A stretch of 64,000 nt of DNA from Chloroflexota bacterium. GTDB lineage: Bacteria; Chloroflexota; Anaerolineae; Anaerolineales; Villigracilaceae. This document shows positions 8,078 through 18,600 of this stretch, one piece after another (the first letter of the stretch is position 1; every line of letters starts with the position of its first letter). The position numbers were made by a program, and so were the translations under genes. The notes under the pieces were generated by a model. The model saw nothing but the letters and a program-made list of their open reading frames with translations, searched no databases and had not been told where the DNA came from. The DNA lies in assembly GCA_021414245.1 (NCBI GenBank), contig JAIOOU010000003.1:778825-842824 (forward strand), read 5' to 3'.

Positions 8078-9061
8078 ATGCAATATCGTGAACTTGGAAG
8101 AACGGGGTGGCAGGTTTCAACGGTCTCGTTTGGGGCGTGGGCAATCGGCGGTTCATGGGGCAATGTGAATGACAGGGATTCGCTGGCCGCGTTGCATCGT
8201 TCCATCGATCTGGGAGTGAATTTCATTGATACTGCGGATGTGTACGGTGACGGCCGGTCCGAGAGGCTGGTGGCTCAGTTGCGCAGGGAGCGCAAGGAGA
8301 CCATTTATGTGGCAACCAAAGCCGGCCGCCGTCTCGACCCGCATGCGGCTGGCGGATACAACCGTATAAATCTGACGTCCTTTGTGGAACGCAGTTTAAA
8401 AAACCTTAATGTGGAAGCCATTGACCTATTACAACTGCATTGTCCTCCGACCCAGGTGTATTACATGCCGGAAACCTTTGGTGTGCTGGACGACCTTGTC
8501 AGTGCCGGAAAATTACGCCATTATGGCGTAAGCGTCGAGAAGGTCGAGGAAGCCTTAAAGGCGGTGGAATATCACAATGTTCAAACCGTGCAGATCATTT
8601 TCAACATTTTCCGGCAGCGCCCCTCAGAATTATTCTTCAATGAGGCAATTCGCCGCAAAATCGGAATTATTGTGCGGGTCCCGCTTGCGAGCGGATTGCT
8701 GACCGGCAAACTATCGGCAAAATCCACCTTTGAGTCAGATGACCACCGGTCTTTCAATCGCAACGGGGAATCCTTTGACCGGGGGGAAACCTTTTCAGGC
8801 GTGGATTATGGGACCGGATTGCTGGCCGTGGATGAACTTCGGGCCCTGGTTCCTTCGAGCTGGAGCATGCCGCAATTTGCACTTCGCTGGATCTTGATGT
8901 TTGAAGCGGTTACATGCACGATCCCGGGGGCGAAAAGTCCCGCCCAGGCCGAGGACAATATTGCCGCATCGGATTTGTCCGCCCTCGATCCAGGCGTGAT
9001 GAAAAAAATTCGCTCCATATACGATGCACATATTCGTGAACTTGTGCATAATCATTGGTAG
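8078..9061 (+). CDS. Aldo/keto reductase
   Basis: NADPH-dependent reductase of aldehydes or sugars, 327 aa TIM barrel. The catalytic tetrad is visible: Asp and Tyr in FIDTADVYGDGRSE, Lys in YVATKAGRR and His in LLQLHCPP. GSAKSPAQ-like cofactor residues appear near the C-terminus (IPGAKSPAQAEDN). ATG at 8078 follows GGGAGATGAAGC. It sits between the Gfo/Idh enzyme and a mutarotase-like gene, so it probably takes part in the same sugar route. Confidence 0.9.
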   Translation: MQYRELGRTGWQVSTVSFGAWAIGGSWGNVNDRDSLAALHRSIDLGVNFIDTADVYGDGRSERLVAQLRRERKETIYVATKAGRRLDPHAAGGYNRINLTSFVERSLKNLNVEAIDLLQLHCPPTQVYYMPETFGVLDDLVSAGKLRHYGVSVEKVEEALKAVEYHNVQTVQIIFNIFRQRPSELFFNEAIRRKIGIIVRVPLASGLLTGKLSAKSTFESDDHRSFNRNGESFDRGETFSGVDYGTGLLAVDELRALVPSSWSMPQFALRWILMFEAVTCTIPGAKSPAQAEDNIAASDLSALDPGVMKKIRSIYDAHIRELVHNHW

Positions 9062-9097
9062 AAACCGCCATTTGAGGCCGGATTCCAAAACATTAAA

Positions 9098-9949
9098 ATG
9101 AACAAGCGCATCCTGAAAAATGATTTTGTCCAGATCGAATATTTAACAGACTCCCTTCGAATTGTTGGGCTGACCCCGGCCGGCAAAAAAAATTTGCTGG
9201 CGGATCTGAGTGATTTTCCGCCGATCCCAACGCCTTACGGAGAATTTCGTTTCCGCGGCGGACATCGCTTGTGGCATGCCCCGGAGGCCATGCCGCGGAC
9301 TTATGTGCCGGATGCCGGCAAAATCACCATCACAGAATTTTCAGACGGGGTTCTGCTCGAAGCGCCGGTGGAATCCGGAACTGGAATCAAGAAGAAAATT
9401 GAAATCCGCCTCGCCAGGGATGAACCTTCGATCCGGTTGATCCATACCCTTGTCAATGATGGCTTGTGGACGGTTAAATTGGCGCCCTGGGCGATCTCCC
9501 AGTTTCGATTGGGTGGAACGGTGATCCTGCCGATGCCGGTTGAGAATGTGGATTCCCAAGGGCTGCTCCACAATCGCCAGTTTTCATTCTGGCCGTATGC
9601 CCATATTAATGATCCGCGATTTCAGATGAATGACCGGTTCGCATTCTTGGACGCGAAGGCGCTTCTGCCCCCGTTCAAGATGGGATATTTTAACCGGCAT
9701 GGATGGATGGCCTACTGGATGGATGGTACGCTGTTCCGAAAGTCATTCGATATTCAGGCTGACCTGCCTCACCCGGATAATAATTGCAATGCGGAAGTTT
9801 ATTGCAACGATCAGTTTGTGGAACTTGAAAGCCTTGCGCCACTGGTGAAATTAATTCCCGGCGGCGCAGTCACTCACACGGAGATATGGGATATCCTGCC
9901 GGGCCTCGATACGCTGCCGGCAGAGATTCGGAATGCTTTGACCGTGTAA
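9098..9949 (+). CDS. Conserved protein, possibly a mutarotase-like beta-sandwich
   Basis: 283 aa, no signal peptide. The beta-rich sequence, with RLIHTLVNDGLWTVKLAPWAIS in the middle and a late PGGAVTHTEIWDIL strand, resembles galactose-mutarotase-like proteins (possibly the DUF4380 group). I cannot point to catalytic residues, so the fold is a guess. Its position between an aldo/keto reductase and xylulokinase would suit a sugar-epimer or sugar-binding role. Confidence 0.6.
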   Translation: MNKRILKNDFVQIEYLTDSLRIVGLTPAGKKNLLADLSDFPPIPTPYGEFRFRGGHRLWHAPEAMPRTYVPDAGKITITEFSDGVLLEAPVESGTGIKKKIEIRLARDEPSIRLIHTLVNDGLWTVKLAPWAISQFRLGGTVILPMPVENVDSQGLLHNRQFSFWPYAHINDPRFQMNDRFAFLDAKALLPPFKMGYFNRHGWMAYWMDGTLFRKSFDIQADLPHPDNNCNAEVYCNDQFVELESLAPLVKLIPGGAVTHTEIWDILPGLDTLPAEIRNALTV

Positions 9950-10008
9950 TCAAGCTTGCAGGAAAATCACAGGCTTTATATGAATCATTAGACAATTGGA
10001 ATGCACTC

Positions 10009-11496
10009 ATGGACTATCTTCTCGGAATTGACACATCCACCACATCCAGCAAGGCCCTGTTGATCGACTTACAGGGTAATCTGATCGCGGTTGCCTCATC
10101 GCCGCATACACTGCAAACCCCAAAACCGTTGTGGTCCGAACAGGATCCACGGGAATGGTGGCAGGCCGTCTCAGCCAGCATAAAGCTCGTTTTGGAGAAG
10201 GCCGGCGTGGGCACGGAAAGAATCGCAGCCGTCGGTTTGACCGGCCAGATGCATGGGTTGGTCCTGCTGGACGGACAGGGACAAGTCCTTCGTCCGGCCA
10301 TCCTATGGAATGACCAGCGCACGCAAAGCCAATGTGACGAGATCCATCAACGAATCGGGAGGGAACGGTTTATTCAGATCACAGGCAATGTGGCGCTGAC
10401 CGGTTTCACGGCACCAAAGATTTTATGGGTAAAAGAAAATGAGCCGGAAGTTTATGCAAAAGCAAAACATGTTTTGCTGCCGAAGGATTACATCCGTTAC
10501 AAGTTGACCGGCGAATATGCGATGGACAAGGCCGACGGCGCCGGCACGGTGTTGTTTGACCTTAAGTCCCGTACCTGGTCTGCGGAGATTTTAAAAGCGC
10601 TGGACATCGATCCTGCCTGGATGCCGCCGGTGTTTGAAGGCCCGGTATTTACCGGCAAGGTGACGGAGGAAGCCGCATCCATCACCGGACTGAAAGCTGG
10701 CACGCCCGTTGTAGCCGGGGGCGGCGACCAGGCAGCCCAGGCTGTGGGGGTAGGCGCGGTGGAACCGGGTATTGTCGGATTGACGGTCGGTACAAGCGGT
10801 GTGATCTTTGCGACCACACCTTCTGCATTGGTGGAACCGCAAGGCCGGCTGCATGCGTTCTGTCATGCGGTGCCGGGCATGTGGCATTTCATGGGCGTCA
10901 TGCTTTCGGCTGCTGGAAGCCTGCAATGGTATCGCGATTCACTGGCACCTGAAATGAGTTTTGACGATCTGTTGGCGGAAGCTGAAACTGTTCCTGCGGG
11001 AAGTGAAGGTTTGCAATTCCTGCCTTATTTGAGCGGCGAGCGCACTCCTTATCCCGACCCACTGGCACGCGGAGCCTTCATTGGTTTAACGCTCCGGCAT
11101 GGCCGGGCTCACATGACCCGGGCCGTTCTGGAAGGGGTCTCCTTTGGGCTGAAGGACAGTTTTACATTGATTCAAAATGCAGGGCTCGGAAAGATCGATC
11201 AGGTCCGCGCTTCCGGCGGCGGCACCAAAGGCGCGTTATGGAGACAGATCCTTGCATCGGTTTTGGAAGCGGAGTTGGTCACGGTCAACACCACTGAAGG
11301 GGCCGCCTATGGCGCGGCCCTCCTGGCGGGCGTCGGTGCCGGGGCCTGGCCCGATGTTCAGTCAGCCTGCAAGAGCTGCATCAAGATCACAGGCAGCACG
11401 CTGCCTGATCCCTCCCAATTGCAGGCATACCGCAAGTCGTATGCCCTTTATCAGGAGCTATATCCCGCCTTGAGATCCAGTTTTGAAAAGATGTAG
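10009..11496 (+). CDS. xylB: Xylulokinase
   Basis: Phosphorylates D-xylulose to xylulose 5-phosphate for the pentose phosphate pathway. FGGY kinase fold: GIDTSTTSSKALLID at the N-terminus, TGQMHGLVLLD near residue 77 (the MHG motif typical of xylulokinases), WNDQRT near 100, and the late signature VRASGGGTKGALWRQILASVL. The ORF track extends upstream to 9886 and overlaps the previous gene; the ATG at 10009 gives the family start MDYLLGIDTSTT and 495 aa. No xylose isomerase gene is in the window, so the source of xylulose is not shown here. Confidence 0.93.
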   Translation: MDYLLGIDTSTTSSKALLIDLQGNLIAVASSPHTLQTPKPLWSEQDPREWWQAVSASIKLVLEKAGVGTERIAAVGLTGQMHGLVLLDGQGQVLRPAILWNDQRTQSQCDEIHQRIGRERFIQITGNVALTGFTAPKILWVKENEPEVYAKAKHVLLPKDYIRYKLTGEYAMDKADGAGTVLFDLKSRTWSAEILKALDIDPAWMPPVFEGPVFTGKVTEEAASITGLKAGTPVVAGGGDQAAQAVGVGAVEPGIVGLTVGTSGVIFATTPSALVEPQGRLHAFCHAVPGMWHFMGVMLSAAGSLQWYRDSLAPEMSFDDLLAEAETVPAGSEGLQFLPYLSGERTPYPDPLARGAFIGLTLRHGRAHMTRAVLEGVSFGLKDSFTLIQNAGLGKIDQVRASGGGTKGALWRQILASVLEAELVTVNTTEGAAYGAALLAGVGAGAWPDVQSACKSCIKITGSTLPDPSQLQAYRKSYALYQELYPALRSSFEKM

Positions 11497-11533
11497 GGAG
11501 GCGGGTTTTCGATAACGATCTTATAATCGTTGC

Positions 11534-13921
11534 ATGCGTACGAAGTTAAGAACCGGTTGGAATGGATTTGCCGTTTTAGCTCTTTTTCTTTTCGCCACCG
11601 TTCCCATCTATCTTTTTCATGACCTTCCTTCCATTAATGACCTGCCTGAAAAAATAAATCAACCCAGCATCCGGATCACTGACCGAAATGGACGCCTGCT
11701 CTATGAGATCCTCCCGGTCACGGGTGGACGAAATGCCGTGCTGGGCATCGAGAGCCTGCCTCAATGCGTAAAAGACGCGACCATCGCAGTGGAGGACAAG
11801 AATTTTTATGAAAATCCCGGCGTGGACTTTGGCGGGATTTTGCGCGCCTTGTGGATCAACCTGCGGGGTGGGGAGACTCTTTCCGGGGGAAGCACCATCA
11901 CCCAGCAAGTGGCACGAACCTTGCTGTTGAGTGATGAAAAAAGTCAGCGGACGATTCGCCGAAAACTGCGCGAGACCGTACTGGCCTGGGGGTTGACCCG
12001 GGTGTATTCCAAGGATGAGATCCTGGCCCTGTATCTCAATCAGATCTACTACGGCGGTTTGGCATACGGGATCGAAGCCGCATCTCAGACCTATTTTGGA
12101 AAACCAGCCTCAGATCTGCTCCTGCCGGAGTGCGCCCTGCTGGCGGGCCTGCCCCAGACCCCGGGAGTCTATGACCCGTTTACGAATCCAGATCTGGCAA
12201 TCGAGCGCCAGCATGTGGTGCTCGATTTGATGGAGAAGAACGGATACATCACCTCCTCGCAAAAAAAGGACGCCGAGAATGCCCCCCTCAGTTACAATGC
12301 CGAGCCGTATCCCATTGAGGCGCCGCATTTTATCTGGATGGTGAAAGATCAACTGGATGAACTCTTTGCTTCAGGCACGCTGCACGCGCAGCAAAGCCTG
12401 GTGGTGCGCACCACACTTGACCTGAGCATGCAAAATCTCGCTGAGGAGATCGTCAGGAGGCGAATTGATGGATTTAAGCCCGGGCCGGGAGAGATCAACC
12501 GGAATGTGAACAATGCCGCGTTGGTGGTGATCCACCCGCAGACCGGTGAGATCCTGACCCTAGTGGGCAGTGTGGATTACTTCGACTCGTCCATTCACGG
12601 CGCGATCAACATGGCGATCACGCCGCGACAATCGGGTTCGGCGTTTAAACCGGTCATGTATGCAGCCGCGCTCGACCCGCATCAACCGGACCCCTTGACT
12701 GCCGCGTCAACCCTGATGGATGTGCCTCATACCTTCACCACCAGGGATGGCCAGCCTTATCAACCGGTGAATTACGATGGCAGGGAGCATGGGTTTGTGT
12801 CGGTGCGCGATTCGCTGGCATCCTCATTGAATGTTCCCGCAGTATTGGTGTTGCAAAAAATCGGCATTGAGAATGTGATCTCGCTGGCACAAAAACTTGG
12901 CATTCAATCGTTACAGGACCCGGGACAATATGACCTATCCCTGGCCCTTGGCGGCGGGGAAATGAGTCTGCTTGAACTCTGCGGTGCTTATTCCGCATTC
13001 GCCGACGCCGGCACATACCAGGAAGTCGTCTCCATCCTGGATGTTCGTGACGCGGATGGAATGATGATTTATGTGCCTGAAAAATATCCTGCACGGCAGG
13101 TTGTGGATCCGCGCGTAGCCTGGCTGATTTCCGACATTCTCGGCGATGACCAGGCCCGTTCATTGGGGTTTGGGGTCAATAGTGTTTTGAAGATCGACCG
13201 CACCGCCGCAGTCAAGACCGGTACGACCACCAATTTTCACGACAATTGGACGATCGGATATACGCCCGACATGCTGGTGGGCGTTTGGGTGGGAAACAGC
13301 AACTACCAGGCCATGCATGATGTCACAGGTCTAACCGGTGCCGCACCCATTTGGGCCGAGGTCATGCGAACCGTGTTGCAGGGCCAGCCGGATGAAAAAT
13401 TCAGGCAGCCCCCGGGCATGATCCGAACCGAGGTCTGTGACCTGTCTGGATTGCTGCCGACCGAGGCTTGTCCACATATCAAAGGCGAATGGTTCATTGA
13501 GGGCACTCAACCGGTGACCCATGACAGCTATTATGAGTTGACTTCCACCGGCGGGCTTGTTTTGAATATCCCGGTCGAGGCGCAGGCATGGGCGCGGTCG
13601 CAGGGCTACCGATTAATTGACGATTCCAACCCTGAAGCGAATCTGACTCTCATATTTCCCATTGACGGGACGACCTTTCGCATCACCCCTGACCTTGACC
13701 TGAGTGCACAACAAATTGAAGTCTCCTTGCTGACGGATTCTGAACTGGCACAGGCAACCTTTTTTGTCGATGGCATTGGTATGGTGACAGTACCCGCCTC
13801 CCCTTATCAGTTTTGGTGGAAGTTGTCCGCCGGCCAACATCGCTTTTGGGCTGAAGGTGTAACCGCCAGCGGACAAGTTCTCAAGAGCAACGTTGTTACC
13901 ATTACGGTACTTAATGAATGA
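11534..13921 (+). CDS. pbpC: Penicillin-binding protein 1C (glycosyltransferase/transpeptidase)
   Basis: Builds peptidoglycan at the outer face of the cytoplasmic membrane. Order of parts: one membrane anchor (about residues 10-28); GT51 glycosyltransferase with EDKNFYENPG (87-96) and GGSTITQQ (118-125); transpeptidase with SAFK (369-372), SLN about 20-25 residues past residue 400, and KTGTT (561-565); then a C-terminal beta domain of the BiPBP_C kind that marks PBP1C. 795 aa is normal for the group. A TATAAT at 11522-11527 leaves almost no 5' leader. In E. coli pbpC sits next to the alpha-2-macroglobulin gene yfhM, and the same association is present here. Confidence 0.93.
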   Translation: MRTKLRTGWNGFAVLALFLFATVPIYLFHDLPSINDLPEKINQPSIRITDRNGRLLYEILPVTGGRNAVLGIESLPQCVKDATIAVEDKNFYENPGVDFGGILRALWINLRGGETLSGGSTITQQVARTLLLSDEKSQRTIRRKLRETVLAWGLTRVYSKDEILALYLNQIYYGGLAYGIEAASQTYFGKPASDLLLPECALLAGLPQTPGVYDPFTNPDLAIERQHVVLDLMEKNGYITSSQKKDAENAPLSYNAEPYPIEAPHFIWMVKDQLDELFASGTLHAQQSLVVRTTLDLSMQNLAEEIVRRRIDGFKPGPGEINRNVNNAALVVIHPQTGEILTLVGSVDYFDSSIHGAINMAITPRQSGSAFKPVMYAAALDPHQPDPLTAASTLMDVPHTFTTRDGQPYQPVNYDGREHGFVSVRDSLASSLNVPAVLVLQKIGIENVISLAQKLGIQSLQDPGQYDLSLALGGGEMSLLELCGAYSAFADAGTYQEVVSILDVRDADGMMIYVPEKYPARQVVDPRVAWLISDILGDDQARSLGFGVNSVLKIDRTAAVKTGTTTNFHDNWTIGYTPDMLVGVWVGNSNYQAMHDVTGLTGAAPIWAEVMRTVLQGQPDEKFRQPPGMIRTEVCDLSGLLPTEACPHIKGEWFIEGTQPVTHDSYYELTSTGGLVLNIPVEAQAWARSQGYRLIDDSNPEANLTLIFPIDGTTFRITPDLDLSAQQIEVSLLTDSELAQATFFVDGIGMVTVPASPYQFWWKLSAGQHRFWAEGVTASGQVLKSNVVTITVLNE

Positions 13922-13938
13922 CCTCATCCAAATTACGA

Positions 13939-13980
13939 TAAAAAAACCAGAGCGCCTTTTTAGGTCAGCCCTGGTTTTTC
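13939..13980. terminator. Bidirectional terminator between pbpC and the histidine kinase
   Basis: AAAAACCAG pairs with CTGGTTTTT around an inner GC-containing loop, and both flanks are A- or T-rich. It serves the two convergent genes. Confidence 0.75.
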
Positions 13981-13985
13981 ATTTT

Positions 13986-15218
13986 TCAGACAGAATGATC
14001 CGGTGGATCAATCGGCAACTGCAGGTAGAACGTGCTGCCCGGAAAATTGGTTTCATCGTGTCCGGGGCTTTCCACCCAGGCCCTGCCGCCATGCGCACGG
14101 GCCACGCCGCGCACAATTGCGAGACCCAGCCCGGGTCCTCCGCCTTTAAAGGTTGTTTTCCCGGAGGAGTGTATGGTCACATCGCCCACCTGATAGAACT
14201 TTTCAAATACGAGATCATGATGTTCGGCATCCAGGCCGATCCCCGAATCCCGAATGCTGATCTCGACCCCGGGCACGTTTTTCTCCATGACCACAGGACG
14301 GGCGCTCAAGGTCACCCTGCCCTGATCCGGCGTATATTTGATCGCATTAACAGCCAGATGGTACAGGGCCTTTTGGATAAGGGTGGGGTCGCCATTGATG
14401 TTGGGAGCCTCAAAATCCGGGGTTAGGGTCAATTCAATTCCCCGTTCCGAGGCAGCAACTGCCAGCTCGTTCATGATGTCAAGGATGACGCGCTTAAGCG
14501 GCACGGGGGCGGCATGGATTTTTAAAGTGTCGTTGTCAATGCGGGTCACATCCAGCATGGTGTTGACGACCTCATGCATGCGGTCCGTGCCCTTGAGAAT
14601 CCCGTCCATGACTTCGATCAGGGAGGGGTTGGCCTTGATTTCGATAAAAGTGCCCAGCAGGTTGACGTAGCCTTTGACGATCGTCAAAGGGGTGCGAAGT
14701 TCATGAGCGGCGACTTGAATAAATTCCAGTTTGTTGCGGTCGAGCTGGTGCAGGATCTTGTTGGTATTCTGCAGATCCTGGATCGCCATCTGATCGTTTT
14801 CCCGCATCCTGTCCAGTGTGGTGCGGATGATGTTTATGGCCATGCGTGGACTTCTACTAAGCATGGTCTCGAAATCCTTTTTATCCATCTCCAGAACGGT
14901 GCAATCCGTCAGCGCGCGGACCGTGGCCGCGCGCGGGGCATTCTGGATCAAAGCCATCTCGCCAACCAGATCCCCCCTGGCGGCAATCCGCAACACACGC
15001 TCCCCATCCTGGTCGCTGACCTTTTTGGTAATGGATGCATTTCCATCGGCGATGATGTAGAAGACCTCTTCGTAGGCGCCTTCGTGGCATAAAATGTGAC
15101 CGGCCGGATATGTGCGGAGATCGGACAAAGCCGCCATCTCCTGCAGTTCCTCATCCGCGAGACCGCTAAATGCAAGGCGTAAAAGGGAAATCTTATCAAT
15201 CGGTTGAGCTTCATTCAT
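13986..15218 (-). CDS. Sensor histidine kinase with N-terminal cyclic-nucleotide-binding domain
   Basis: A soluble two-component sensor kinase. A cNMP-binding (Crp-like) domain covers about residues 20-140 (GDLVGEMALIQNAPRAATVRA is its phosphate-binding cassette). A short coiled coil and HisKA with AHELRTPLTIV (phospho-acceptor His) follow. The HATPase has its N box (HLAVNAIKYTPDQG), G1 (DSGIGL) and G2 (GPGLGLAIV). No membrane segment is seen. The ORF track starts at a TTG (15254); I prefer the ATG at 15218 (MNEAQPIDK). No response regulator gene is adjacent, so it is an orphan kinase. Confidence 0.9.
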   Translation of the reverse strand: MNEAQPIDKISLLRLAFSGLADEELQEMAALSDLRTYPAGHILCHEGAYEEVFYIIADGNASITKKVSDQDGERVLRIAARGDLVGEMALIQNAPRAATVRALTDCTVLEMDKKDFETMLSRSPRMAINIIRTTLDRMRENDQMAIQDLQNTNKILHQLDRNKLEFIQVAAHELRTPLTIVKGYVNLLGTFIEIKANPSLIEVMDGILKGTDRMHEVVNTMLDVTRIDNDTLKIHAAPVPLKRVILDIMNELAVAASERGIELTLTPDFEAPNINGDPTLIQKALYHLAVNAIKYTPDQGRVTLSARPVVMEKNVPGVEISIRDSGIGLDAEHHDLVFEKFYQVGDVTIHSSGKTTFKGGGPGLGLAIVRGVARAHGGRAWVESPGHDETNFPGSTFYLQLPIDPPDHSV

Positions 15219-15315
15219 CAAGGCCAAGTATACCTCTGGCGGGATGAAGGACAATTGCTTTTAAATGATAATTTAGGGTGTTGTGATAATTTCCCCGTGA
15301 AGTGGCTGCAGGGCC

Positions 15316-15360
15316 TGATCACGCCCGTTGAAACTTAAATGGCTTCAACGGGCGTGATCA
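15316..15360. other. Perfect 17-bp stem-loop between pspC-like gene and histidine kinase
   Basis: TGATCACGCCCGTTGAA and its exact complement flank an 11-nt loop. On the minus strand, where both neighbouring genes are read, no T tract follows; on the plus strand TTTATTTATT follows. It may end minus-strand transcription inefficiently or stabilise an RNA 3' end. Confidence 0.6.
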
Positions 15361-15365
15361 TTTAT

Positions 15366-15560
15366 TTATTCACTGGGGACAATCATGGCAATGATCAGAT
15401 AGAGCAGGATTCCCGGAACGCCACCGGGGATGAGAGCGATCAGAAAGGCTAGCCGAAACCAAAAGGAACTGATCCCGAAGAATTCCGCTAGGCCTCCGCA
15501 CACTCCCGCGATCACACGGTTGTTCCGTGAACGTCTTAAGGCCATTCGTTGTGTTGTCAT
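15366..15560 (-). CDS. PspC-domain small membrane protein
   Basis: 64 aa. The sequence RRSRNNRVIAGVCGGLAEFFGIS followed by one long hydrophobic segment (LAFLIALIPGGVPGILLYLIIAMIV) is the PspC domain, associated with envelope-stress responses. The start is set at ATG 15560 because TTGGAGGTTCAC precedes it; the track start at 15572 is four codons upstream. It is read toward the histidine kinase. Confidence 0.85.
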   Translation of the reverse strand: MTTQRMALRRSRNNRVIAGVCGGLAEFFGISSFWFRLAFLIALIPGGVPGILLYLIIAMIVPSE

Positions 15561-15644
15561 GTGAACCTCCAAAATAAGTTGATGTCATCCAAATATACGC
15601 AGGTCTCCGAAAATGGATGCAAGCCAGCCGGGGGGCTCAAGGAT

Positions 15645-18600
15645 CTATCTTACGGTAAACAAACTCCCGGCACCCCGGCCGCCGACATCCGGGAAATAGA
15701 ATTCGGCTGCGGTGGGCGGGATGACCTTGAAGACCCCGGCGGTGCCGGCGCGAATGATGTAGGTGTACACGTACGTCCCTGCCGGCAGATAGTCCGCGGA
15801 GAGCACCACTTTCTGGTCACGCAGTTCAATGTGGCTGAAATACCACCAGCCCCAGCCACGCTCGGTGTAATCCTGTTTTGTGTACATGGATGGGACCGCG
15901 GTATCCGTGGCGAGCGAAGAGTCGAGGGCTTCCATGCCTGCGGGCAGGGGATCGTCAATCACGATGAAATGCACGGCGGCCGGCACGATCATGGTCAGGC
16001 GCACTTTGACCAGCTCGCCGCGCGCAATTTCTGTGATGGGCGTCTTTGGGTCGTCCAGGGTGAAATATTGTCTCGAAAGACTCATGCCCTGATCGAGCGG
16101 TTGGATGGATTCCACCGGCAGTTCCGTGCTGAGGTAGGCGCTGTAATACAAATTACCGGTTCCGCGCCCGCGTGTGAAGACCAGTGCGTTGGCCTGGTCT
16201 TTGAGCAGATCCTCAAGTTGAACCTGCAGGTTGACCGTTTCGGTCAGATTTTCTTTATCCGCCTGAGCCTCTTTGAGCAGGTCCCCATTCAATCCGATCG
16301 CATACTTGTAATCCGTTTCATATTCTCTGTTTTCCACCAGCCAGTTGGTCAGGGCGATCAGCGACCAGGCGGTTTCCTGCGTGGAGTACCAGTGTCCGCT
16401 GTCGCGGTGCGCCATCAGCCAGCGGACTGCATTGGCAGTGATCGGATTCTTCGGGTCGATCTGTACAAAAGCATTCAATACGATGGCCGTTGTGCGTGTG
16501 TCGGAGTTCCAGTTCCAATCATCCCTACCGGCTTCCTCCCAATGGGCGCCCGATGCCGATTGAACGGCGGCAGTTGCCAGGTCCGAAAGAAGCGTGCTGA
16601 TGCGGGTGTCCTTCTGATCGAGCAGATACATTGCCTGGGCCAGGTAGGCTTCCCCGTACAAGTCCAGTGAGGCGCGATTCTCGAAAATGAAATTGGTCTG
16701 CCCGGCGCCAAGCTTGTCTGCCCGCGCCAGTACATACAGCATGAAAGCGTAGCGGTTGTATTGCCAGGAAGCGTCGTTGCGTTTCAGGTCGGGAAAGTTC
16801 TCCTGCAGATAGGTGATGCCAGTGGCGAGCACATCCTCCGATATGACATAGCCCGAGTCCCTGGCTTCGAGCAAACCGTACACCGCATAGGCGGAAGTCT
16901 GCGGGTCGCTTAACTCGCCATCCCACCAGTTCCAGCCGCCGTCATATTTTTGTTTTGCATAGATTCTTTGTAGAGCCGAATTGACCTGCTGGTCGAGGTC
17001 GGTTTGCTTGGGTGATGGAATGCCGGCCGCGTTCAGGGCACGTGTTGTGATCACATTGGGCAGGAATCGGGAGATGGTCTGTTCCATGCATAGATAGGGA
17101 TAATCTTCGAGATAGGTGAGGCCCGATTCCATGGAGGCGGCCAGGGAGGGCGACACTTCAATTGACAGTTTTGCGTCACTGAAATTCAACGAAGCGGGCA
17201 GTTGAATGCTTTCGGTGACCGAGTTTGCGGAAGTGAGCATGCCCGAGGTACCGACGGTCTCAGTGGCGGTGAAGTTGTACACGGGAATGCCCTGACCGGA
17301 CAGGGTGCCCAATGTAGGTTTGCTTGCATCGCTGAATTGACCGCTGACCGCCGTGGCGGTCATATCCACGCGTTCAATTTCATCCCGGACGAGCACATCC
17401 CAGGTGACGTAGGCCTGCTGCCTGCCATTGACCTCAATGCTTTGCAAGGGAGCCGATTTGAGATCCACACCCTGCGCATCCAGGGAAACATTCACCTTGA
17501 GCGGATTTTCCGTGTTGTTGAAAATCGTGGCACCGATGGTGGCCTGGTCGCCAACAACAAAGAAGCGCGGGGTTTGTAATTGCACGAACAACGGCTTGGT
17601 GCTGACCAGTTCGCTGCTGGCCTGCCCCACACGGCTGTCTGCAGTGACCGCCCGCACGTCCGCAGACCAGGTGGTGAGATTCTCCGGCAGTTTTACCTTG
17701 ATCTTTGCGACGCCGTTTTCATCCGTCCTGACATCGGCCTGGAACACCGCCGTGTCCTTGAAATTCTCGCGCACAGTGATGATGCCCAGGTCTCCGCCAC
17801 CGCCGCCGCCGTTTCCGCTTCCGTCGGGAATGGTTTTGCGGTAATTGGCGTTGAAATCATCCGCGCTCGAAACGATCCCGAGAGCAGTGCTGATGCTCAG
17901 CGGTTGGTCGAAATAGAAACTGGCCAGCATGGGGGCGGAATTCGCGGGGGCCAGTGCCAGGGCGGATTTATCCACCACAGCGAGCGACACATCCGCTTTG
18001 ACCGGCCTGCCCAGCACATCCCGCGTTTCGATCGTATAAGTGATCTCGTCCCCGGGTCCCGCGGACTGCTTGTCCGTGGTGACCGAGACGTTGATCGTTT
18101 TTTGTTTTATATCGATGTTGATGCGGGTCATGCCGATCTTGAAATCGGGCGCCCCGCCGTCCTGCGCGCCGTTGATGACCGTGACGGATACGTACGCGAC
18201 AGGCGCAAGTTCATCCGTGATCGGTAATTTGTAAATGGTGCTGCTGCCATCCAGGAGAATCACCTCCTGTTTATAAATGTGACCGCGTTCGTAGGTCACC
18301 AGGGCATAAACCTTGTGTGCAAATGGTTGTGCGATCAGGATCTCGGCGGTGTCTCCGGGGGAATACATATCCTTGTCGGCGATCAGGCTGAAGGCGCGGT
18401 CATTGGTCTGCCGCCAGGCGATCTCCTCCACGCCGGCCACCCAGACATAGGTCGAGGCTTGATATGTGTTTCCCTTTGAGTCCCGCACCGTGACGATGGC
18501 CTTGTATACTCCACCGCGGGGCGGGATGAAGCTGACCTGCGCGGTTCCATCCCCGCCGGTCACTGCCTCCTGTTTGCTGACAGGGATCTCCTTCACCGAG

